Program-made: the position numbers and the translations under genes
Origin: Poecilobothrus nobilitatus
Taxonomy: Eukaryota; Arthropoda; Insecta; Diptera; Dolichopodidae
Direction of reading: 5' to 3'
Length of the DNA: 64,000 nt
Assembly: GCA_947095535.1 (NCBI GenBank)
Contig: OX352772.1
Span: forward strand, 230,003,196 to 230,067,195
In this document: piece by piece, positions 53,634-63,885 of the stretch
Layout of the letters: each line of letters starts with the position of its first letter
Numbering within the stretch: position 1 is the stretch's first letter
The notes under the pieces: generated by a model
The model's database searches: none
Told to the model about the DNA's origin: nothing
Seen by the model: only the letters and a program-made list of their open reading frames with translations

Positions 53634-55874
53634 TTCTTCTTCAGCTGCTAATCCACTACTGGATGATAAGCGATCACATGTTATTGTATATTTGGAATGA
53701 TGTTGGTATACTCTTCTCTGCATTTTGCACTATGTACTAATCCTCCTATTGTATTAATACCAGTTTCGGATGTTTCTAAGCCACGACATTTGCTTTCTAC
53801 CTACGTTTCTCTTACCTTCTATTTTACCTTGTATTATTAGCTGGAGTAGTTCATATTTAGGACCTCGTATTATGTGACCAAAGTAACTTAGTTTTCTGCG
53901 CTTGATAATTAGAAATAGTTCTCTATTTATATTTAGCCTCTCCAGAACTTCTTGGTTTGTAACTCTGTCTATGTATGAAATTTTCAATATTCTTCAATAA
54001 CACCACATTTCAAACTCCTCTAATTTGTTTAACGCCGTCACTTTTAGTGTCCACGTTTCTACTCCATTTAAGAGCACAGATCAGACATAACATTTTAGGT
54101 ACCTTAATCGGAGTTTGATGTTTATCACAAGATTACGCAGTACTTTTTTATATTTAACAAAGGAACTTCTTGCCATTTCAATTCTGCATCTTACTTCCTT
54201 ATCTGATAACGCGTTCGATATGTTCGTTATTAATTGCGATAACACCGTTATTGACTAAGTTGTTGCGTCTGCTAACTTTTACGAATTTTGTCTTTTTGAT
54301 GTTCATATAAAGACCGTAGCTATTGCTATGCACTTTGATCTTGTCAACCAGATACTGTAGATCACCCAAGTTGTCAGATATTAAAGTCGTGGCATCTGCA
54401 TATCGAATGTTGTTTATGTAGATTCCGTTTACTTTAATTCCTTTATTAATTGAGCTAATTGCCTCCTGGAAAATATGTTCAGAGTACAAATTGAATGGTA
54501 ATGGCGACAAAATGCAACCCTGCCGGACACCTCTATTTATTTGCAGGTTATCTGATGTCAAATCGTTAATTTTAATCGCTGCAATCTGGTTCCAATAGAG
54601 ATTTTTGATACATTTAATACATTATCTATTTTGTCGTGTTGTACGCTTTCATAGTCGAACGCTTTTTCATAGTCTATGAAGCACAAATATACGTCCTTTT
54701 CTACATCCTTGCAATTTTGCACTAGAGTCTGCAGACTAAATAAAGCTTCTCCTGTTCCCATTCCTTCTTTGAATCCGAATTGTATGCTTCTTATTGCTGC
54801 CTCGCATTTTCTGTGCAATCGATTATGTATAAATTTAAGGAAATTTTTAAAGCGTGACTCAATAAGTTTATTAGTCTGTACTCGTTGCATCTCTTGGCGC
54901 TAGGTTTTCTCGGAAAAGCTATGAAGGTTGATTTTAACCAGTCTATAGGAAAAGCTCCAGTATCATAAATATTGTTAAATACTTTGATCAAAATATTTAT
55001 ATCATCATCGCTGATTAACTTAATTATTTCAGTCGGTAATTCATCAGGTCCAACCGCGTTCCTGATTTTTGATGATTCTATCGCTTTTATGATTTCGTGT
55101 TTGATGATAGGAGGACCAGATAATTGTGCTGATGACACATCGATGATAGTAGATTATGTATTGTCTGAAAACAGCTGGTTAATGTGGTTTTTCCAAATTT
55201 CTTCTTTTTCTTTCGCACTTGTAACGATTTCGTTTTGGCTATTTATCAAGAGGGATGGAGATATTTTACGATAAATACCAAAGGCTTGTTTGATCTTTTT
55301 GTCCACATTAAAATCGTCGTCGCGATGTTGTAAGCTTGCATTCTCGGAACATTCTCGATCGAGCCAGTTAATTTTGGCCTGTCTAATTCTGGATCGAATC
55401 ACTTTTTGAAGACGACTGTATTGTACTTGATCGATGTGGCGGTATCTTCCTCTTTCCTGCATAAGATCAAGTATTTCGTCTGTCATCCACCTTTGCTTGG
55501 CCTTGTACTTTTTTGTTCCTAATTTTCATTTCGCCATACTTTTTAAAATATCAGTTGTTTGATTCTACAAGGATGTTATATTATTTTCATAATGGTTAAA
55601 AGAATGAAGTTGGTTGTTTATTTCTGTTTCGAGATTGGCTCTTATTTCGTTATTTTTTAGCTTGTCCAGATCAAGTTTTTGTTGTGTTTGTTGCCTACGA
55701 GTTGAAGCTAATTTGATTTTTATTTTAGCAACAAGTAGATTGTGATCCGATGGAACATAAGCTTCTGGAAAAGTGTTGACTTTTTTACTGATGTGCTAAA
55801 TCTTTTGTTTACTAGAATAAAGTCAATTTGATTATTAACAATATGTTCCTTGGTATAGGGGAAATCCAGGGAAA
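53634..55874 (-). mobile_element. RTE-like LINE, 5'-truncated, 8-bp target duplication
   Basis: Inserted in the gypsy RNase H with TCCAAATT duplicated at 53626-53633 and 55875-55882. On the minus strand it reads endonuclease C-terminus (about 55850-55790), linker, RT and a post-RT domain ending in GRKQMSWLRNIRNWY. The 3' tail is a short (GAA)n run (left end, CTTCTTCTTC). The short trinucleotide tail and RT style suggest the RTE group. Confidence 0.8.
53754..55850 (-). pseudogene. RTE-like endonuclease/RT ORF
   Basis: From the 5' side (minus): HIVNNQIDFILVNKRF (endonuclease end), MTDEILDLMQERGRYRHIDQ (55154-55486), KIRNAVGPDELPTEIIKL and FIAFPRKPSAKRCNEYRLIN (54791-55138). Next come AIRSIQFGFKEGMGTGEALF (54558-54890), INRGVRQGCILSPLPFNLYS and the palm block IRYADATTL (54199-54561), and LSYFGHIIRGPKYELLQ (53754-53987). 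The palm has YADA where YADD is required, a direct catalytic loss. Six frames are needed to read it. Confidence 0.8.
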
Positions 55875-56110
55875 TCCAAATTACAACGATGGAAAATCAT
55901 GTTAAATGAATATAAGTTCGATATAGAGTATTTAAAGAGAAAATAAAACAAAGTTGCTGATTTCTTCAGCAGAATCGACATAAATAAACAAGAAATAAAC
56001 CAAAATGAAATATCAGAAAATGTAAACAACGAAAATAGCAGTGCATTTACACAAATTCACATTGTCTCTGAAAAAGAGTTTGAAACAGAAAAATTATATG
56101 GCAAATATAA
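55875..56110 (+). pseudogene. Gypsy RNase H end and spacer
   Basis: KLQRWKIMLNEYKFDIEYLK, a stop, then NKVADFFSRIDINKQEI, the usual RNase H to integrase transition. It continues the ORF interrupted at 53633. Confidence 0.75.
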
Positions 56111-57180
56111 ACTAATTTATATATAACAGAAAATGAATTGAACGACAACAATTATTTGAAGGATCTATTACGTCGTGTTGTACAAAAAGCAAAAATTGGT
56201 ATTTTTTCAAAATTAAATAACGAAAAATATAACATACTACAACAAAATTTAATCGAATTGTTTGGGAATAAAAACAATATACAATTTTATAAATGTTCCA
56301 TTCAAGCGGTAAACATTCCAAACGAAAACAAAACAATAGAAATAATAGAAAAAATTCATAACGATTCAAATCGGGTATAATTCAAAATTTCAATGAAATT
56401 AAGAAAAAAAAGTTTTTTCCAAAAATAAAGGAAATAATTCATAAATTTACAAACAATTGCAATATATGCAATAAGGCAAAATATGATCGCCATCCAACTC
56501 AAACTAAACTCCAAATGAGCGAAACTCCTGACGAACCTAATGATATCGTTTGCGGAGATGTTTTTTATTGCTATAAACTGACGTTTTTGACAACTTTTGA
56601 CAAGTTTTCAAAACATTTAATGATTCATGTTGAATCATTAAATGCTTTGAAAACTTGTCAAAACCTGACAGAAATGACAGATCTTTTTAGAACTAGATTG
56701 GCTATATTAGGCGAACCTAATAAACTTGTACTAGACAACGAAATTAACAACCTTAATATAATCGATTTTTGCAGGGAAGAAATATTTAAGTTCATTTCAC
56801 TTCACCTAGGTCCCACACAGGTAACTCTGATATGGAAGGAGCTCACTGTACTCTTAATGAGCATCTTAGGATATTCGAACCACATAAATGTAAACTAAAT
56901 ACAATACATAAAGTTTTTCTCGCAGTTGAAAAATACAATCACTCAATCCACTCGACAACCGAAGTTAGACCACTTGATTTCAGTAATAGTAAAATCTCAA
57001 ATTTAGAACAAATTAGAAATTTAATTAAAAAAACAAAAAAATTAACATAAACAAACTAAACACAAGTCGAAATGATTTTGAAGCAGGAAACTCATGTGTA
57101 GTTTTAGTTAAAAATCCTGACACAGAAATATATAAAACTAATCCAAAATTGAAAGCAGACTGGAAGGAAATAAATGAATA
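56111..57180 (+). pseudogene. Gypsy integrase
   Basis: 56138-56380 is the N-terminal spacer ending in KIHNDSNRV. After a +1 shift (about 56375) it reads QNFNEIKKKKFFPKIKEIIH and NNCNICNKAKYDRHP (CxxC of the zinc domain). 56515-56898 covers the core with VCGDVFYCYKLTFLTTFDKF, LVLDNEINNLNIIDF. 56832-57050 gives TLNEHLRIFEPHKCK and YNHSIHSTTEVRPLDF. The final NDFEAGNSCVVLVKNPDTEI block (about 57065-57140) ends the polyprotein. Frameshifts at 56375, 56820 and 57045 inactivate it. Confidence 0.8.
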
Positions 57181-57985
57181 GATAATAATAATCGTAATAT
57201 TCACCCTTCTAGAACTAAAAGGAAATTTAAATTCATTTAAAAAAATACATCAAATGTTCAAATCTCAAATACAAATTCCCAAATGTAGATTTTTTATTAT
57301 AACATTTTTCCTCTTTTTTATAAACTCTACATAAGCAATATTCCGGTTACAAAAACTAGACACTCAAGGAGGGTTTCAAATTATTCAGTTACACGAAACT
57401 CCTCTAATACAAAATTACACAAAAATACTTCCTGCCATAGACACAAATAATTTGCAAGAGACTTTAACAAAAATCGAACAATCTACTAACACGTTTTTCA
57501 AAGGTTCTGAAGGCCTAACTTTAAGCAAAAAACTATTATTGAAAAAAAACAATTAAAAACTCAAATAAATAAAACAAGTCATAACATAAGTACACAGAAA
57601 AAAACGAGTTTTGATTAATTTTGGAGATTCCACATTGAGATGGTTATTCGACACTATGGATAATGATGATCGAGCTGAAATCGAATCACATCTTCACCAG
57701 GTAGACCTTAATAAATCATAACATAACAGCAATCAATCAACAAATTAAAATTAACAATGGTTTAGAAAATAATTTAAACACTCTTCAGAAATAAATTTGT
57801 AAAGACAGAATACTTAAACTGAAAACCTTCTTAATACTGTAACGGACATAAACTGCCAACATATTAAAGAAATTCATTTTTTACTAATTTTAAATAATAT
57901 TAATATCCTTTTTGTACTACTTTATTTGTTTTTTCTTTGTATTAAAAATATAATAATATTTTTGTTAATAGTTATTATTTAGTTA
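57181..57985 (+). pseudogene. Env-like ORF remnant of the gypsy errantivirus
   Basis: In several frames: a hydrophobic leader-like FFLFFINST (about 57300), a GGFQIIQLHETPLIQNY block, a basic furin-like stretch followed by a hydrophobic and LRWLFDTMDNDD block (about 57597-57665), and a hydrophobic span with LFVLLYLFFLCI (about 57895-57980) that looks like a transmembrane anchor. The layout is that of baculovirus F-type envelope proteins of insect errantiviruses. Numerous stops and frameshifts show it is a fossil. Assignment is from pattern and position after integrase. Confidence 0.6.
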
Positions 57986-58415
57986 ATTATATGCACAAAA
58001 ATAGGAAATTAGAAAATATTTTTTTTTTTAATAGAAATTTAAATTTATTAAAGTTTATGAGATAATTAAAAATTATTAAAAAAAAATTTATTGGTTAAAT
58101 ACTAAAATTTATTTTATTTTTTATTTATGTACTTAGTAAATAGTAATTTATTTCTATTTCGAATTTTAATTTTAAGGTAATATATATATTTTTTTTTTAT
58201 AAAATTAAATTATACAAATAATTACAAAAATTTGTATAAATTTGTTACAAAAATTGTATTAAAAAAAATTTTTTTTTTACTAGTATTTTTTTTTTATATA
58301 TAATGAGTCAATATTACTTACATTATTTTTAAAAGACAATATAATTCACAAATTAAAAATACTAAATGATTCAATTATTGATAAAACATCTTTGTTTTTT
58401 TTTTTTGTTTTTCTT
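57986..58415. other. Extremely AT-rich region, poly-T tracts
   Basis: Many T and A homopolymers; no gene or clear LTR could be recognised. The gypsy 3' LTR might have been here but no matching 5' copy was found. Confidence 0.4.
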
Positions 58416-58743
58416 TTATTGACAGATTTTGTTTTTCCAATTTTTATTAACATTTTTAATATAATTTTTGAATATTATAAATTACTCACCAAATTGCAAT
58501 AACAATATTAATATATTGTAATCACTTACCTACATTTAATAATATAATTATGAATGTTAAAATTAGTGATTGATCATATTAGAATTACAATATTAGTAGA
58601 TTGCAATCATTCAATATTTTTGAGTTCAATGTACTACAGGTCAATATTCTTGATTTTGTTACATTTTAGTAAAAATTAATATGATAATACATTGTAAATA
58701 TGATAATACATTGTAAAAATAAGTTAAATTATGCATTAAAATT

Positions 58744-58955
58744 ATTGGATTATTACACTACGGAATAGGGAGAACTTTAAACTACCGAATGTAAGAAAAG
58801 AAACGGACCAAAACTATGTTATGTACAAAGGTTTAATTCTATTTAACAACGCAAAGACTTAGTTCTATTTAATAGATATGAAGAACGCTACAAATCTAAA
58901 TGAATTTAAAAGATTATGTGTTTGTTATGTAAAAACAAAATTCACTTTGTAAAAT
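58744..58955 (+). pseudogene. LINE ORF2 C-terminal tail, second copy
   Basis: LRNRENFKLPNVRKETDQNY then, after a small insertion at about 58845-58870, MKNATNLNEFKRLCVCYVKT to the stop. It corresponds to 25440-25623. Confidence 0.65.
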
Positions 58956-58984
58956 AAAATAATATTTTTTTGGCATATAAAAGA

Positions 58985-59700
58985 TTACTATGTAAATCTT
59001 GTTAAAAAGTTACTTTTGTAACTAATAAAATTTCTTCTTATTCTTATTATTCTTATATAGGTTCAACACTTGGTGCAAGTGGTGAAGGTAAAACCGGTTT
59101 GAAACCGAAAAGTGTTTCATAAGGTGTAAAATTTGTTGTGAAATGCGGAGTTGTATTGTATCAAAATACTGCATAATCGATCCATGTAAGCCAATTATCT
59201 GCATCTTTACTTGCATACGAAGATAGTCACTAAGAGTACGATGTCAACGTTCTAATCCACAATTAATTTTTGGATGATACGGACTAGTCTGAATTTTTTA
59301 TATTCTCAGAAACTTACAAACACCTTTAAAAATATTGCTTAGAAAATTTAACCTTGACCGCTGGGCAGAGCTTTTGGAATCCCGAAAGTACAGATTATTT
59401 TACGTACATAAAGTTCTGAAATGCTTTCCGCTTCTCGGTTCGATAATGGCTTGAAAAAATCGCGTCAAATCATCTTGAAAAGTTAATATAATATATTTAT
59501 TTTTGTTTTCAGATAAAACGGTCCTAACGCAATTCTTTCGAATGGTCTTTTTGAAGTAGCTGCAATTTTCATTAGAATTCTTATTTTATTATAAGTCTTA
59601 TTTTTCTGACAAATAATACAAGATTTAATGTATCTTTTGATATCTTTGAACATATTTTTGCATTTATATCTCATTTTTAATCGATTTATAGTTCGTGATA
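58985..59700 (-). pseudogene. Gypsy integrase fragment, second copy
   Basis: The minus strand carries RYKCKNMFKDIKRYIKSCII and CQKNK (59483-59674), then a core fragment with RPFERIALGPFYLK, and below it the C-terminal half ending in QVLNLYKNN (59022-59216). The His pair of the zinc domain is lost by a deletion at 59690-59725 that joins this region to the RNase H spacer. Confidence 0.7.
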
Positions 59701-60090
59701 TACCTTGATGACCTCATAAAGGTGCGAATTAGAGTTTGCATGCTTAGTTTTGGGCTCAATTGTGGAATCTGAAATTTCTTTTGCTTTACTCCTTGTAATC
59801 ATATTAACCAGCATTGTATCCAGTCTAGATAAGGCGTTCACATTAGAATTAAATTTTCCTGACTTATAAACGACTTTAAAATCGTATTCTTCAAGTTTAT
59901 GCGCCAAAGCATAATCCTCCACATGCCGAAGAATTTTAAATCCTTTTGGACGTTTGCCAATAGTTTGAAAGAAGATTTTAAAGGGTCTTCTTTCCCACCA
60001 CTTGTTCATATAAACAAAAAAATTAGATTCTAAAGACAAGGCGATCTTGTTTGGCAAACAGTTCTCCTTCACCTCAACACTACCTCAGAC
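59686..60090 (-). pseudogene. Gypsy RNase H C-terminal part
   Basis: The frame contains FKILRHVEDYALAHKLEEYD and FKVVYKSGKFNSNVNALSRL, the standard end of gypsy RNase H, then ITRSKAKEISDSTIEPKTKH. The N-terminal part of the domain is absent. It belongs to the same minus-strand element as 58985-59700. Confidence 0.75.
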
Positions 60091-60099
60091 ATTTTAAAA

Positions 60100-60300
60100 A
60101 CCACCATCTGTCTTTTTGGTAGAATCAACTTTACGACGAGAGCAGTGATGCAAATCTTGAAAAGTCTTTATACAAATAAATCAGCCGGTCCAGATAATAT
60201 ATCTTCATTTGTCCTTAAAAATACTTCCTCGACTATTTCAAAACATCTACGTAACCTTTTCTATCTTTCCTTTACTTCTCGTATACAATTTTTTTATTTA
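60100..60300 (+). pseudogene. LINE RT entry fragment
   Basis: MQILKSLYTNKSAGPDNISS and FVLKNTSSTISKHLRNLF, the N-terminal RT block (K.AGPD-I...LK) of CR1/Jockey-like LINEs. It is a short fragment with no downstream RT. Confidence 0.6.
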
Positions 60301-60432
60301 ATTTCAGACAATTTTACATTGTGCATAAGAAATTAAATTAATCTTAATTTCTCAATTAATTTACAATTAACATAGTAATAATAAACAGATTATACATTTA
60401 TATAATATAAATTTTTTTAACTAAAATTAAAC

Positions 60433-60618
60433 TTATAATTTATGCACTCTTTTCTGATTTTTTAAAATTTTTAATACGCTATTTTTCAAACTACTGTGAT
60501 TAGTGGACGTTCTAGCATTGGGTATATTTAGTTTAAATATGTTCCTTGTGTTATAATTATGTACTTTGCTATCAAGCTCTGTTCTCAAGCAAGCAATCCA
60601 TTCCATATTCCTGTTCAT
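60433..60618 (-). pseudogene. LINE ORF2 C-terminal tail fragment
   Basis: SKVHNYNTRNIFKLNIPNAR, then TSTNHSSLKNSVLKILKN, the post-RT tail of CR1/Jockey-like proteins (compare HNYNLRN at 662-1261). Opposite strand to the fragment at 60100. Confidence 0.6.
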
Positions 60619-60624
60619 ATTCCT

Positions 60625-61010
60625 GTTCTCAAGCTTTTATTTTTGATACAGAAAACCTATCTATTACTTAGGATATTTTTATTATTCGGCCCATCAACTA
60701 ATTTCCATGTATTATTTTTGTATAGCGAATCCATTTCAGTTTTTCTCGCCTTCAGCTATTTTTCTTTATTTTACCCGTTAATGATTTCCTCAAAAGAAAG
60801 AAAATTTTCAGAATTGGTTTTAATCATAATATTTACATTGTCTCCTGGAAATTTTCTAGGTCTACCACGGTAGCCTACGTCTATGCTTTCTCGGTGACCC
60901 TTGTAAGTTGTTCTTACTTTCTAATTCTTGAATTTTAGGACTTTCTGTGGGTTCTGCATTTTCCTTATTTAAATTTAATTTTAAGTCATCATCATCAGTT
61001 CCATGTTTAT
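60625..61010 (-). pseudogene. Copia linker and RT N-terminus
   Basis: DDDDLKLNLNKENAEPTESP, RKHRRR, then a frameshifted SFEEIING-type region and the RT start. It matches 34024-34464 closely. The RT palm is absent. Confidence 0.7.
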
Positions 61011-61400
61011 TTTTTAATGAATTTTCCACTCCATTCTGCTGTGGTGAATCTATTAATATCCTCTTAATACCTTCACTTTTCAAATATTCATTAAATTCTC
61101 TTAAAATATACTCTTTGGCATTATCACTTCTGAAACATTTTATTTTTTTCCCTGTTTCACGTTCTACTTCTTTTTGAAAATCTTTAAACACATTTGAAAC
61201 TACTCTTCTGTGTTTGCGAAAGAATACTGGCATATGTCTTGATTTCCCAACAATGAAGTATACAAAATATTTAGCACCTCCAAGAGAAGTTATCCTAAAT
61301 GGCCCACATATGTCTGAATTAATAACATCTAAAATATCATATTCTCTTGTATTAGATGTATTATACGGCAATTCTGTTATTTTAGATTTTATGCAAACTA
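60862..61400 (-). pseudogene. Copia integrase fused by deletion to the RT linker
   Basis: DILDVINSDICGPFRITSLG, YFVYFIVGKSRHMPVFF, CFRSDNAKEYILREFNEYLK and SPQQNGVENSLKNKHG. The two Asp and the Glu of the DDE triad are present. Immediately after NGVE the frame joins the acidic linker DDDDLKLNLN without the rest of the integrase. The 169-codon frame is open, so the deletion was in frame. A natural copia integrase is much longer. Confidence 0.8.
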
Positions 61401-61786
61401 GACACTGTATATCTCATGTTGATTTAAATTCACAATCTCAATCTTTAACAAGGTCTTTACTTTTTAACTTAATTAATTCGCCAACATTTAAATGGCCGAA
61501 CCTTTCATGCCAATGTATAAGATTGTTTGGATGAGTTTGTTTAAAAACATACGCAAATTCATTTTTAAAATTTATGTAATACTAATTTTCACATTTTATT
61601 GCCCTTAAAATTTGAAAACCATTTTTATCTATTATTTTAGCATAATTTCTGCAAATTTAATTTTTAAACGATAATTTGTAATTTTATGTACTGATAATAA
61701 ATTATATTTCAATTTTGGTACATGTAAAACATTATGTAAAGTAATTTCATTCGTATCAGATAATTTTAATTTAACCTTGCGGCAAA

Positions 61787-62690
61787 CATAAGATTTAATT
61801 GTTTCATTTCCAGCTGTTTCAAAAGGTCAGTTATAAAGGTTATAGTCAATACACATGTGGCTACTTGCATCGCTATCTAAACACCAGTTACTGTTTTCTT
61901 GCTTTCCAGGTAGAACAATATCATTTCCTGATTCAGTTACATTCATTGCTATTTCTTTCTTTTAGTCTCTTTCATTTTCTATCTTCTTCATCATTTTCTT
62001 TTTTTCGAATAACAGTTAACCGCTATATGACCACGTTTTCCACAAAAGTAACAGCACCTATCATTTTTAGTTTCTTTACTTTGATTATAACTTTTCCTAA
62101 AATTTTTCTTGTTAAAATTATAAAATTTTTAATAGGATACAAACGCTTTTTGTTGTTCTGATAATTCATCATTTTGTTCAGCTCTACGATTTTCCTCTTC
62201 AACACGTTTTATCTTAAGTAATTTAATATTAGGTAAGATTTAATTTTTTCATTTCCAGCTGTTTCAAGATTTGATGACGTCATATATGTCCATTCGGAAA
62301 AAGATTACAGTCATTACACATGAGGCTACTTGCACCGTTATCTAAGCACCAGTTACTGTTTTCTTGCTTTCCAGTTAGAACAATATCATTTCCCGATTCA
62401 GTTACATTCATTGCTATTTCTTTCTTTTAGAAGTCTCTTTCATTTTCTATCTTCTTCATCATTTTCTTTTTTTCGAATAACAGTTAACCGCTATATGACC
62501 ACGTTTTCCACAAAAGTAACAGCACCTATCATTTTTAGTTTCTTTACTTTGATTATAACTTTTCCTAAAATTTTTCTTGTTAAAATTATAAAATTTTTTA
62601 TAGGATACAAACGCTTTTTGTTGTTCTGATAATTCATCATTTTGTTCAGCTCTACGATTTTCCTCTTCAACACGTTTTATATTAAGTATG
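61787..62690. repeat. Tandem duplication of about 465 bp inside copia
   Basis: Copy 1 (61787-62231) and copy 2 (62232-62690) share AACAATATCATTTCC, the segment encoding the zinc knuckle on the minus strand, and identical predicted peptides at 62023-62205 and 62491-62673. Copy 2 has an extra 20-30 bases (GATGACGTCATATATGTCCA). The duplication yields two zinc knuckles. Confidence 0.85.
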
Positions 62691-62773
62691 TTAATATTAG
62701 GTAGATGGTTTCTACTTCCTATTGCTGTACTGAAGTTATCATATTGTGGAGGTAAGTAGTAGAGCTGCACCAC
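62459..62773 (-). pseudogene. Copia gag C-terminal part with zinc knuckle
   Basis: MVQLYYLPPQYDNFSTAIGS, RVEEENRRAEQNDELSEQQK, CCYFCGKRGHIAVNCYSKKR. The CX2CX4HX4C knuckle is intact here and again in the duplicated copy (about 62020-62060). The upstream gag N-terminus is absent; the frame begins within gag. It would bind element RNA in the particle. Confidence 0.8.
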
Positions 62774-62790
62774 TTCTGAACCACCATTGC

Positions 62791-63402
62791 TAGACCACTT
62801 TCATTTTTATGTATGTACAAGATTATTCTATTCTTCACAGAAAATTATTATTTTGAATTCATAAAGAAATTATTTTGTTACTTATAAGAAACAAATTCTA
62901 TTATTACCATTCCTAAACCACTTTCATTATTATGTATGTACAAGGTCAATATTACATCATAGAATATCATTTTATTGCATTTAAAATTTTAGAATAGAAA
63001 AAGAGTTGGTCTCTTACTGATAAGGATTATTGCTTATCTCTATTAATAATATATAATATTTTCAAATGCTCAATAAATTTTTAAAGTTGTAAAATAAAAA
63101 TCTGAAATGACGTCAGGTGATTCCTATTGTTAATTTAAAAAGAAAAAAGTCAAATATATTAGTATTGCAAATTTTTTTATTTATTTTTTAACGTTTTCCG
63201 AAATTTATAATTATTTTCTTTAAATTTTTTAACAATTTTAGCTAATCTTAATAAACATCTCTTAGGAAATTCAATAGAATTCAGAATAAATAAATCTGTC
63301 ATTTATCATCTTGACCTTCTTTGAGTGAATTAATGTTGACTCAGCATAATTCCTCAGAAATTTGATATGATATTGCATTTCTCGTCGATTTTTTGGAGGT
63401 AG
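62791..63402. other. AT-rich region, no gene seen
   Basis: CCACTTTCATT.TTATGTATGTACAAG occurs twice (62797 and 62930), a short direct repeat about 133 bases apart. Nothing else can be supported. Confidence 0.45.
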
Positions 63403-63885
63403 ATATATATAACTCAAGAAGGTTGTGAAAGAATTTGTTTATTTAAAATTAGAAATGGTGAATCATTTACTAACCAATTCGATTTATCTCCTTTGGATTG
63501 GCAACATCTAAAAATGGAAGTATATGGTGTTGATATATCCATTGTTGGTAAAATAATAGGTTTAACAAATAAAAAAAAGCAAGCACCTAGTCATTTTAAT
63601 TCAGATTGCCCATTTTCTGAAGAAGATGATTGGGAGATGATTGAGAAGAATATTTCAAATGTTCTGCCAGCTGGTAAGAATAAAGGAATTACTAAACACA
63701 TTGATTCATTACCACTGACAAGAAATGAATGTGAAGAGAATCAGAATGCATTGAAAAAGTCGATGATAAGGAAACGAATCGATGAAGGAATTATATTTAT
63801 AGCTTCAATAGAAAATATATGGAAGCTTATTCAGATGGAAGAGATAGATTTTTATCGCTCTTTATGTATGTGTGTTCTATTATAA
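63403..63885 (+). CDS. Unrecognised ORF, possibly an exon
   Basis: Open for 161 codons from after a TAG at 63400 to TAA at 63883-63885, with no stop or frameshift. The first in-frame ATG is at 63514. Reading begins GCERICLFKIRNGESFTNQF and includes DWQHLKMEVYGVDISIVGKI, an acidic FSEEDDWEMIEKN, and a Lys/Glu-rich C-terminal half. A poly(A) signal AATAAA lies at 63906. No family is recognised. The lack of a 5' Met could mean a last exon with a splice acceptor near 63400. It is the only intact non-transposon-like ORF in the window. Confidence 0.4.
   Translation: MYITQEGCERICLFKIRNGESFTNQFDLSPLDWQHLKMEVYGVDISIVGKIIGLTNKKKQAPSHFNSDCPFSEEDDWEMIEKNISNVLPAGKNKGITKHIDSLPLTRNECEENQNALKKSMIRKRIDEGIIFIASIENIWKLIQMEEIDFYRSLCMCVLL

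Larger units (their letters stand above)
51490..57985 (+). mobile_element. Ty3/gypsy errantivirus-like element with env remnant, split by an RTE-like LINE
   Basis: The order is gag C-terminus, protease, RT, RNase H, [LINE 53634-55874], RNase H end, integrase, env-like ORF. The env remnant and the polyprotein motifs resemble insect errantiviruses (gypsy group). Stops and frameshifts occur in every domain, so it is an old inactive copy. LTRs were not identified; the repeat arrays at 50.5-51.5 kb lie where a 5' LTR and leader would be. Confidence 0.8.
58416..59945. repeat. Segmental duplication, copy 2 (partner 25095-26653)
   Basis: Matches copy 1 from the AATTTTTATTAACATTTTTA block through the LINE tail, the junction to minus-strand gypsy integrase, and into the RNase H region, with scattered differences. 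Copy 2 lacks part of the integrase N-terminus but continues into RNase H, where copy 1 is interrupted by copia. Confidence 0.8.
60625..62790 (-). mobile_element. Ty1/copia element, minus strand, internally deleted and duplicated
   Basis: Read from 62790 down: gag with zinc knuckle, a tandemly duplicated gag/protease segment, integrase, a deletion, and the start of RT to 60625. Neither LTR nor the copia-type primer-binding site was seen up to 64000. It is homologous to the fragment at 34024-34464. Confidence 0.8.
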
